Of a DNA stretch of 64,000 nt, positions 33,964-40,663 are shown in pieces. The notes under the pieces are model-generated. The model saw only the letters and a program-made list of their open reading frames with translations, did not search any database and was not told where the DNA came from. The DNA comes from DASWJZ01 sp964440525 (GTDB lineage Bacteria; Pseudomonadota; Alphaproteobacteria; Rhizobiales; Afifellaceae): positions 23,873 to 87,872 of the forward strand of contig CAYTTC010000005.1 in assembly GCA_964440525.1 (NCBI GenBank), read 5' to 3'. A program made the position numbers and the translations under genes. Numbering within the stretch: the stretch's first letter is position 1; every line of letters begins with the position of its first letter.

Positions 33964-35193
33964 ATGACCGGCCCCATCATCACCGAAAAGCGCGACCTGC
34001 GCACCGGCCGACCGGTCTGGCTCGATTCTTCGGGTATTCGTGTCGCCTGCCGGGAGAGCTTCGCGCGCGAGCGCTTCGATACCGTCATCGTCGGCGCAGG
34101 AATTTCAGGCGCAATGCTCGCCTACCGCCTCCGACGCAAGGGTGCGAAGGTGCTGGTCGTCGACCGCCGGCCGCCGCTCCATGGCAGCACGGCGGCGAGC
34201 ACGGCGCTGCTGCAATTTGAGATCGACACGCCGCTTTTCGAGCTTGCGGAAAAGATCGGACGCGACAAAGCGGAACGCGCGTGGTTGCGCTCGGTAAAGG
34301 CGGTCGGCGACCTCCGCCGCCTCGTGAAGCGCGAGCGGATCAGCTGCGGCTGGCGCGACGCGAACACGCTTTATCTTGCCGGCAACGCCTACGGATATCG
34401 CGCGCTGCGGAGGGAGATCGAAGCGCGGGAGGCGCCCGGCATTCCCGGCGCCTATCTGAAAGCCCTGGAACTCGGGGAGCGCTACGGCGTCGATCGCACC
34501 GGTGCGATCGTAAGTCCCGGCTCCGCGCAGGCCAACCCAGTGCAACTCGCCGCCGGCCTTTTTCGCCGCGCGGCGAAGAGCGGCGTGCGCATCTGCTCGC
34601 CGGTCGCGATCAAGGCGATCGCCGCCGATAAGATGGGCGTGATCCTCACCACCGACGACGACGTCGAGATTTCGACACGCCACGCCGTCTTCTGCACGGG
34701 CTACGAGATCCTGAAGCCGATTCCCGACCAGGGGCATTCGATCAAGTCGACCTGGGCCTTCGCCTCCGCGCCGGGCGCCGTCGCGCCGGGCTGGCTCGAA
34801 GACCACCTCATCTGGGCAGGCGCCGACCCCTACCTCTATCTCCGCCGCGCGCATGACGGCCGCATCGTCGCCGGCGGCGAGGACGAGCCCTATTCAAAGG
34901 CACATGCGGACGTGCGCCTCATGCGGGAAAAGACCGACACGATCGCCGAGAAGGTTCGCGCGCTGATTCCCGGCCTGACGTTCAAAATCGCCCATCGCTG
35001 GGCGGGCGCCTTCGGCGAGAGCGAGACCGGGCTACCCTTCATCGACCGCGTGCCCGGCCATCCGAACTGCTACGCGGTGATGGGCTTCGGCGGCAACGGC
35101 ATCACCTATTCGATGATCGCCGCCGAAGTCGTCTCGCGCCTCATCGCCGGCCGCGACGACCCGGACGCTGATCTTTACCGGTTTCCGATGTGA
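33964..35193 (+). CDS. FAD-dependent oxidoreductase of the DadA/glycine-oxidase family
   Basis: A 409-residue flavoprotein of the DAO superfamily. The dinucleotide fold VIVGAGISGAMLAYRLRRKG is at about residue 40, preceded by an unusual 40-residue N-terminal lead (RTGRPVWLDSS). The STAASTALLQFEID segment is where related oxidases contact the substrate. The C-terminal KIAHRWAGAFGESETGLPFI and MGFGGNGITYSMIAAE complete the FAD site. It probably deaminates or demethylates an amino acid or amine, but the substrate is not evident. It is divergent from the dimethylglycine dehydrogenase gene, which suggests shared control. Confidence 0.85.
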   Translation: MTGPIITEKRDLRTGRPVWLDSSGIRVACRESFARERFDTVIVGAGISGAMLAYRLRRKGAKVLVVDRRPPLHGSTAASTALLQFEIDTPLFELAEKIGRDKAERAWLRSVKAVGDLRRLVKRERISCGWRDANTLYLAGNAYGYRALRREIEAREAPGIPGAYLKALELGERYGVDRTGAIVSPGSAQANPVQLAAGLFRRAAKSGVRICSPVAIKAIAADKMGVILTTDDDVEISTRHAVFCTGYEILKPIPDQGHSIKSTWAFASAPGAVAPGWLEDHLIWAGADPYLYLRRAHDGRIVAGGEDEPYSKAHADVRLMREKTDTIAEKVRALIPGLTFKIAHRWAGAFGESETGLPFIDRVPGHPNCYAVMGFGGNGITYSMIAAEVVSRLIAGRDDPDADLYRFPM

Positions 35194-35282
35194 AGCTTGG
35201 ATCTCAGGTGGATTGAAACATGAGTCTTGCAGTGCGTTAGCGCACGATGCAAGTGATCGTACCGTCTATTGGAGAATTCGCA

Positions 35283-35534
35283 ATGCGCCACGTGCAAGCA
35301 TCCGACGCGGCCACCCAGCTTTTTGGATTGCTCGATGAGGTTGAGCGCGGAGAAACCATCGTGATTATCCGGAACGACCGCCCAGTTGCCCGAATCATTC
35401 CTGACCCTGAGTTCAGGCGGAAGAGAACCGAAGCGGCGATGGCAGGTATCAGAAAACTTCGGGAGAAGGATGGCCGCATTACACTAGAGGAGCTTTTGTC
35501 GGCTCATCGAGAAGGTCACAAAATTCTGGGGTAG
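35283..35534 (+). CDS. Phd/YefM-family antitoxin without a partner toxin
   Basis: An 83-residue Phd-type antitoxin. The DNA-binding fold reads HVQASDAATQLFGLLDEVER, then GETIVIIRNDRPVARIIP. The acidic C-terminal helix IRKLREKDGRITLEELLSAH resembles those that usually bind VapC (PIN-domain) toxins. ATG 35283 is preferred over an earlier ATG at 35247. No PIN, Doc or YoeB gene follows. Instead there is the broken gene at 35572, 37 bases on. The locus is either an orphan left after toxin loss or a pairing with an unfamiliar partner. Confidence 0.8.
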   Translation: MRHVQASDAATQLFGLLDEVERGETIVIIRNDRPVARIIPDPEFRRKRTEAAMAGIRKLREKDGRITLEELLSAHREGHKILG

Positions 35535-35571
35535 GTTCATATTTGCACGCAGGGCCTGATAAGCGCGGGCA

Positions 35572-35925
35572 ATGGAGTCAGAGATAGAGACGGTGACGCT
35601 TTGGCGACCCGTCGGCCCCGCGGAGCTTGAGTTGATCCGCAATAGTGGGATGCGACGGTTTCCACCGCGACTACCTGAACAGCCGATCTTCTATCCCGTG
35701 TTGACGACTACGCGGTTCAGATCGCGCGCGACTGGAACGTGAAGGCAAGCGGCTCAGGGCACGTCCTTCGGTTCCGGGTGAGGAAGGATTTTCTCGATCA
35801 GCACCAGGTGCATGAAGCCGGGAGCCGGGCACACCGAGAATACTGGATTCTGGCCGAGCAACTCGAAAAGTTCAACGATGCGATCGTCGATGAAATCGAG
35901 ACGTGCGGTCATTTCCCTGAGTTCA
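35572..35925 (+). pseudogene. Frameshifted gene of the so-called ADP-ribosylation/crystallin J1 family
   Basis: From ATG 35572 the frame reads an N-terminus with TLWRPVGPAELELI and FPPRLPEQPIFYP, then hits a stop at 35742. The expected continuation, DDYAVQIARDWN followed by REYWILAEQLEKFNDAIV, is in another frame from 35703. A one-base deletion near 35701-35703 explains this. I recall this arrangement (LPEQPIFYPV, later EYWIPAEEL) from proteins annotated with that misleading family name. No enzymatic role is established. The second frame has no stop of its own before the convergent folD stop at 35923 and reads into it, so the 3' end also seems damaged. Confidence 0.7.
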
Positions 35926-36858
35926 GGCGGACGCGCCGATCCCCGCGCCGATTTCCGCTCTACCCGCCTTCCGCGCCGCCGCGATCACCGTATTCGCCAT
36001 CAGCATGGCGATCGTCATTGGGCCGACGCCGCCGGGAACCGGCGTGATCCATCCCGCCACGCGCGATGCCGCCGCAAAATCCACGTCGCCGACAAGCTTG
36101 GTCTTCCCCTCGCCCTTTTCCGGCGCGGGCACGCGGTTGATGCCGACGTCGATGATGCAGGCGCCGGGCTTCACGAAGTCGCCCTTCACCATCTCCGGCC
36201 GACCAACCGCCGCCACCAGGATGTCGCCGCGCCGGCAGACGCTCGCGAGGTCGCGTGTGCGGCTATGGCAGATCGTGACCGTGCAATTTTCGGCGAGGAG
36301 CAGCTGCGCCACCGGCTTGCCGACGATGTTGGAGCGGCCCACCACCACGGCCTCGAGACCCGAAAGATCGCTGCCCAATGCGTGCTTCACGAGGATGACG
36401 CTGCCGGCCGGCGTGCAGGGCACCAGCGCCTGATCGCGGGCGCCCGACGCGAGCCTCCCGACATTGACTGGATGAAACCCGTCCACGTCCTTGTCGGGGT
36501 CGATGGCAAGAAGCACCTTCGACTCGTCGATGTGTTTTGGCAGCGGCAGCTGCACGAGGATGCCGTGGATCGCCGGATCGGCGTTGAGCTTTCCGACAAG
36601 TCCCAGGAGTTCGGCCTCGGAGGTCTCCGCGGGCAAAGTATGCTGCTCAGAATGAAAGCCGCATTCCTCCGCCGTTCGGCTCTTGCTTTTGACATAGATC
36701 GCGCTCGCCGGGTTTTCGCCCACCAGCACCACCGCGAGACCGGGCTTCACGGCGAGTTCCGACATGAGGCGGTCGCGCGCGTCCTTGACGTTCTCGATGA
36801 CCGCCGCGGCGACCCGCTTTCCGTCGATCAGCCGCGCCGAGGTTGCCGCTTGATCCAT
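35923..36858 (-). CDS. folD: Bifunctional methylene-THF dehydrogenase/cyclohydrolase
   Basis: Interconverts 5,10-methylene-THF and 10-formyl-THF with NADP, 311 residues. The key stretches are GENPASAIYVKSKSRTAEEC (catalytic Tyr and Lys), GILVQLPLPKHI, VVGRSNIVGKPVAQLLL and the C-terminal TPVPGGVGPMTIAMLMANTV. It connects the methylene-THF made by the sarcosine and dimethylglycine enzymes with fhs. The C-terminal tail after about residue 290 is longer than usual and poorly conserved. It is convergent with the pseudogene at 35572. Confidence 0.97.
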   Translation of the reverse strand: MDQAATSARLIDGKRVAAAVIENVKDARDRLMSELAVKPGLAVVLVGENPASAIYVKSKSRTAEECGFHSEQHTLPAETSEAELLGLVGKLNADPAIHGILVQLPLPKHIDESKVLLAIDPDKDVDGFHPVNVGRLASGARDQALVPCTPAGSVILVKHALGSDLSGLEAVVVGRSNIVGKPVAQLLLAENCTVTICHSRTRDLASVCRRGDILVAAVGRPEMVKGDFVKPGACIIDVGINRVPAPEKGEGKTKLVGDVDFAAASRVAGWITPVPGGVGPMTIAMLMANTVIAAARKAGRAEIGAGIGASA

Positions 36859-36964
36859 TTACCTCTCCCGCTCCCACCGCAATCGCTTCTAACAGCAGGT
36901 GCGCGCTCGACATGTCAGTTTGCGACAACGGACAGCCGACCCGCTTGAACGCCGTCGTTCTCCG

Positions 36965-36987
36965 CTATACGTATTCAATACGTATAG
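36965..36987. promoter_or_regulatory. Perfect palindrome, likely mazEF operator
   Basis: CTATACGTATT is mirrored without error around a single C, giving a 23-base palindrome whose last G begins the AGGAA ribosome site of mazE. The ATG is 11 bases further. The half-sites contain TATACG/TATT-like -10 sequences, so binding would block transcription. Autoregulation by MazE(F) is known for the family. The site itself is read directly. Confidence 0.65.
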
Positions 36988-36997
36988 GAACACGTCG

Positions 36998-37228
36998 ATG
37001 TCAAAGAAGCTCACAATCACCGTTGACGACGAAGTCTACGAGGGTCTCCACGCCCGGATCGGCCGACGACGCATAAGCCGATTCCTCAACGATCTCGCGC
37101 GTCCGCATGTTTCTGATCGGGACCTCGAGGAAGGTTACAGAGCCATGGCGGCGGACGAAGAAAGGGAGCGCGAAGCTCTCGAGTGGATTGAGGGTATCGT
37201 CGAGGACATCGCTGATGACCCGAGATAG
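36998..37228 (+). CDS. mazE: MazE-like antitoxin
   Basis: A 76-residue protein that begins with a ribbon-helix-helix-like MSKKLTITVDDEVYEGLHAR and RRISRFLNDLARPHV. It ends in a strongly acidic helix, DEEREREALEWIEGIVEDIA, the expected toxin-binding tail. AGGAA lies seven bases before the ATG, overlapping the palindrome. It overlaps mazF by 14 bases. The type (MazE rather than another RHH antitoxin) is inferred from the following toxin. Confidence 0.82.
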   Translation: MSKKLTITVDDEVYEGLHARIGRRRISRFLNDLARPHVSDRDLEEGYRAMAADEEREREALEWIEGIVEDIADDPR

Positions 37229-37553
37229 GTGGCCGCGACGGGGCGAGGTTTGGTGGGTGACGTTCGGGGCGTCGATCGGCGGCGAGATCAAGAAAACGAG
37301 GCCGGCGGTCATAATCAGCCGTGACAACTCCAACCAAAGCCTAAATCGAGTCCAAGTCGTGCCACTCACAAGCAGCACGGACCGTCTCTTTCCCTCCGAA
37401 GCCTACGTCACATTTCGCGGCGGACGACACAAGGCTTTGGCCGACCAGCTAGGCTCGGTCAGCAAGCTTCGGCTTCGAGAGATGATCGGCAATCTTGATC
37501 GCGAGGACGTCGCCGCCGTCGAGCGCGCTGTCCGCGTACAGTTGGATCTTTAG
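37215..37553 (+). CDS. mazF: MazF/PemK-type endoribonuclease toxin
   Basis: Sequence-specific mRNA interferase, 112 residues. The N-terminal RRGEVWWVTFGASIGGEIKKTRPAVIISRD contains the family pattern of GE(V/I)WW, G-EI-KTRP-VI. VVPLTSS and ADQLGSVSKLRLREMIGNL follow, with the conserved DQ and the RL that lie near the active site. It overlaps the antitoxin gene by 14 bases. It has the full length of the family with no sign of decay. Confidence 0.93.
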   Translation: MTRDRWPRRGEVWWVTFGASIGGEIKKTRPAVIISRDNSNQSLNRVQVVPLTSSTDRLFPSEAYVTFRGGRHKALADQLGSVSKLRLREMIGNLDREDVAAVERAVRVQLDL

Positions 37554-37688
37554 ATGAGCGGAATCGTGCTGCGGCGGCTTGCGCCAACAGTATGCAGGCA
37601 CCGTGGATCGGGCGAGCAGCGCTGACATCCGGACAAGCGCGAGCCGCCGGCCTTTCGACCGGCAGCCCGCAATGCCCCGGCGAACCGG

Positions 37689-37859
37689 CTACACGGCTCG
37701 GCCGCGCATCGCTCCCGCGACGGCCGAGATCAGGAACAGCACGATCGCGACAAAGAAGATGATCTTGGCGATACCGATCGCCGTGCCGGCAATGCCGCCG
37801 AAGCCGAGCAGCGCCGCGATCAGCGCGATGATGAGAAAGGTGAGAGCCCAACCCAACAT
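37689..37859 (-). CDS. DUF1328 small membrane protein
   Basis: A 56-residue YtjA-type protein with two hydrophobic helices, LGWALTFLIIALIAALLGF and IGIAKIIFFVAIVLFLISAV, separated by the conserved GGIAGTA. ATG 37859 has GGAGG five bases upstream. An ATG four codons earlier is also in frame. The function of the family is unknown. It is often induced by envelope or osmotic stress. It lies 100 bases downstream of the M15 peptidase gene on the same strand. Confidence 0.85.
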   Translation of the reverse strand: MLGWALTFLIIALIAALLGFGGIAGTAIGIAKIIFFVAIVLFLISAVAGAMRGRAV

Positions 37860-37959
37860 GAAAGCCTCCATGTCTTCGACGCGCAAAAGCGCGTCGTTTG
37901 CGGGTGAACGCAAACGAAGACATTTGGTTTCATCGCAGTCTTCTGCTGGGGTGGCGCGG

Positions 37960-38403
37960 CTACGGAAGAATGCCGGAAACATAACCGCCGCCTTCCGGCG
38001 GCAACGTCAGCGTCTCGCCCCGCATTCGCGGATTGAAGCTGAGATGCACCCACCGCCTTTTCTCGTGAATCAGCTGATCGAACTTGATTGCGGAAGCTTT
38101 GATCGCCTGGCAGATGTCGAACGGCGTTCCGAAGAGCGGGCTCACAAAATCAACAGCCCAGCCCAAGGCGTGATCGGAATTCGACACTCCGTTCACCGCC
38201 GCGTTGAGCGTCGGGTTGCGATAGCCCGACGAAATCTTCATGGGCTGTCCGAGGAGCGTGCGCACCGGCTCCAGCGCGATGGCGAGTGCCTCAAGATTGA
38301 GGAGATGCTCCGGTGTCGGCGTATTGTCGATGCCCTGGCTTTGCGCCGTGTCCGACGCGATGAACTCCTCGAGCGTGAAATGCGGACTGAGCTGTTGCGG
38401 CAT
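37960..38403 (-). CDS. Peptidase M15-type D-Ala-D-Ala carboxypeptidase
   Basis: A 147-residue zinc peptidase of the M15A type. SPHFTLEEFIASDTA is the usual start. ISSGYRNPTLNAAVNG, then SNSDHALGWAVDF holds the zinc His and Asp, and WVHLSFNP the last zinc His. The length fits phage-type L-alanyl-D-glutamate or D-Ala-D-Ala peptidases with no signal peptide. Such stand-alone copies are frequent in rhizobial chromosomes and may be phage relics. GAGGGAG lies upstream of the ATG. Confidence 0.88.
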   Translation of the reverse strand: MPQQLSPHFTLEEFIASDTAQSQGIDNTPTPEHLLNLEALAIALEPVRTLLGQPMKISSGYRNPTLNAAVNGVSNSDHALGWAVDFVSPLFGTPFDICQAIKASAIKFDQLIHEKRRWVHLSFNPRMRGETLTLPPEGGGYVSGILP

Positions 38404-38535
38404 GGTCTGGCTCCCTCGTCAGATCGCATCTGAGCCCCGCTTGCCCGACTACGATCGCAACCAGAGGTATACCACATGACAAGAAATGGAGCACCCAATT
38501 CTCAACGAGCACGCGTCCCCGCGCCGGGCGCTACG

Positions 38536-39123
38536 CTAGGGCGACTCCAACTCCTCCAGCATCAGGCGCTGCACGATTACGAGCGTCTTGGCATCCTCGA
38601 TCGTACCCTGCCGCGCCATGTAGAAAAGCTCGGGAAGCGTCAGTTCCACGACTTCGATGTTCTCGCCCTCATGCAGATTGCCACTGCCTTGCTTGCGCAG
38701 GTCGCCGGCCGAAACCTCGGCGACATAGAGATAGATGCGTTCGGTCAGCGTACCGGCGGAGGGGAGGATGCTGCCGAGGCTCCTGAGTCCGCCGATAGTG
38801 ACGCCGATCTCCTCTTCCGCCTCGCGTCTCGCGGCGTCTTCCGGCGTCTCTCCCGGATCGAGGATGCCGGCGCAGGCCTCGAGGAGATAGGGGTCGGCGC
38901 CCCGCCCGAGCAGCCCGGCGCGCCACTGCCGCACCAGGATAGCGACGCCTCGGCCGCGGTCGATCACCAGGACGGCGGCCGCATGGCCGTGATCGATGAC
39001 CTCGCGCGTGTGCCGGCGGAGCGTGCCGGCGGCATCGGCCGCCTCCACCGTCACGATGTCGAGGGTGTTCCAGCCGTTGTAGATGCGCGTAGTCTCAACG
39101 ACGCGCGGAAACTCGCCTTTCAT
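38536..39123 (-). CDS. NUDIX hydrolase, probably ADP-ribose pyrophosphatase
   Basis: A 195-residue NUDIX protein. The NUDIX box is complete as GILDPGETPEDAARREAEEE followed by IGV, near residue 85. Upstream lies VLVRQWRAGLL and downstream SAGTLTERIYLYVAEV, as in NudF/ADP-ribose pyrophosphatases. The substrate is therefore probably ADP-ribose or another nucleoside diphosphate sugar. No operon partner: about 130 bases separate it from the M15 peptidase gene and 70 from lysR. Confidence 0.9.
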   Translation of the reverse strand: MKGEFPRVVETTRIYNGWNTLDIVTVEAADAAGTLRRHTREVIDHGHAAAVLVIDRGRGVAILVRQWRAGLLGRGADPYLLEACAGILDPGETPEDAARREAEEEIGVTIGGLRSLGSILPSAGTLTERIYLYVAEVSAGDLRKQGSGNLHEGENIEVVELTLPELFYMARQGTIEDAKTLVIVQRLMLEELESP

Positions 39124-39194
39124 GCGCTTTGAAGCCCCATCGCCATTCGATACATCTGAGGGATCGGCATGCGGGCGCGCACGTCAACAGCGGA

Positions 39195-40127
39195 TCACGC
39201 AGCGGCCGCGTCCTGACCGCGGAAGTTATCCACGATGTGGCTCTCGAGCGCATCGAACAACGGTCCGATCGCGCTGGGGGAGCGCTTGAGCTCGATCTCC
39301 AGGTAGCCGAGTTGCGGCAGGTTCACGTCCTCTCCGAATATCTTCAGCTCGCCTTGCACGGCCGAGCGCGGGAACGGCGCGATGGCCAGACCTCCCATCA
39401 CGGCGACGAGCTGGCCGACATAGTGCTGGCTGGAATAGGCGATGCGGTAGGGAATCCCCTCGCGGTCGAGCGCGCTCAGCGCCTGCCTCCGCCAGCAGCA
39501 GCCGACGTGGGAGAGGGCAAGCGGAAGCGGGCTCTTCTCATGTGCGCATCCATGTCGGAGTCCCGCCCAGACGAGCGGTTCGCGGTGCACGGTCATACCG
39601 GCCGGTTGCCCATGGCCGGCACTCACGAGCGCGATATCGATCGTGTTGTGGTCGAGCCTGTTCAGCAGCTCGCTGCTCGACTGGCACGAGATATCGACCT
39701 CGACGTCGGGGTGGCTCGCAGCGAAGCGAGCAAGGATCTTCGGCAGGTACTGTGACGCGTAGTCGTCGGGCATGCCAAGGCGGATCGTGCCCTGGATTTG
39801 CGGTGCGCGGAATCGCTGCAACGCCTCGTCCGCGAGCTTCAAGATCCGTCGCCCGTAGCTGACCAGCGCCTCGCCGTCGGGCGTCAGGATCACCGAGCGG
39901 CCGTCCTTCGCAAAAAGCGGGCGCGCCACCTGCTCCTCGAGCTTCTTCATCTGCATGGAAACCGCCGACGGCGTGCGGAACACACCGCGCGCCGCGCGAC
40001 TGAAGCTGCCCGTATCGGCGATCGCCACCAGCGTGCGCAGAAGGTCGAGCTCAAGGCCGGCGCCGCCGCGGAATTCAAGGCTCGTCTCACTCTCCTGCAA
40101 CTTCGAATTCAATGCCACAACGCTCAT
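39195..40127 (-). CDS. LysR-family transcriptional regulator
   Basis: A 310-residue LysR protein. The helix-turn-helix at about 25-80 reads LDLLRTLVAIADTGSFSRAA and FRTPSAVSMQMKKLEEQVAR. The effector domain begins GTIRLGMPDDYASQYLPKIL, a stretch typical of the group that includes LrhA and the rhizobial LsrB/VtlR type. ATG 40127 gives this normal length. It is divergent from a DUF1127 gene. In Brucella and Agrobacterium, VtlR/LsrB controls DUF1127 genes, so a similar link here is plausible but inferred. Confidence 0.9.
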   Translation of the reverse strand: MSVVALNSKLQESETSLEFRGGAGLELDLLRTLVAIADTGSFSRAARGVFRTPSAVSMQMKKLEEQVARPLFAKDGRSVILTPDGEALVSYGRRILKLADEALQRFRAPQIQGTIRLGMPDDYASQYLPKILARFAASHPDVEVDISCQSSSELLNRLDHNTIDIALVSAGHGQPAGMTVHREPLVWAGLRHGCAHEKSPLPLALSHVGCCWRRQALSALDREGIPYRIAYSSQHYVGQLVAVMGGLAIAPFPRSAVQGELKIFGEDVNLPQLGYLEIELKRSPSAIGPLFDALESHIVDNFRGQDAAAA

Positions 40128-40302
40128 TTCGGCCTCCGGCGGATCGTTCAACCGTATTGACCGTATAGATAAGATCAATTCGCTTGATTGAGCAATAGAG
40201 AATTGGCAAATATGCGTCACGAGCCAGGCCCACCCGACCTGACCCCTGCAAGAGATGGACGATCCAACGCTGGGCAGTTCCAGCGAACGAAGGAGATTTG
40301 TC

Positions 40303-40578
40303 ATGCGCAACGCTGCATCATTTATCGCCAGCCAGAGCCGATCGGCCGAGGCTGGAGTCCTGCAAACCGTCCTTCGGAAGGCCCACGCGACGATTGAGGC
40401 GTGGAAGCAACGCAAGCAGATTCGGGCGCTTGTCGATTTCGACGACCACATGCTCGCCGATATCGGCCTCAGCCGGCGGGACGTTCGCGAAGCTCTCGAG
40501 CTCCCCTTCTCCCATGATCCGGGCCGCGAGCTGCAATTGCGGGCGTCGCACAGTCGATCGCGCGGATGGAACATTTGA
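40303..40578 (+). CDS. DUF1127 small protein
   Basis: A 91-residue basic protein. The DUF1127 core reads RKQIRALVDFDDHMLADIGL followed by SRRDVREALELPF at about residues 41-73. The Arg/Asp-rich 'ML-DIGL-R-DV' pattern is diagnostic. AGGAG lies seven bases before the ATG. DUF1127 proteins in related bacteria influence phosphate and carbon metabolism and RNA turnover. The activity of this one is unknown. A short tail (SRSRGWNI) follows. Confidence 0.88.
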   Translation: MRNAASFIASQSRSAEAGVLQTVLRKAHATIEAWKQRKQIRALVDFDDHMLADIGLSRRDVREALELPFSHDPGRELQLRASHSRSRGWNI

Positions 40579-40663
40579 CCGGGCGGCCAGCTCCCGCGAC
40601 AGCGCGGGCAAGGTTCCAACCGCGAGCGAACATGCTATCGGGGCTCCCTCAAAAGGAGCCCCG

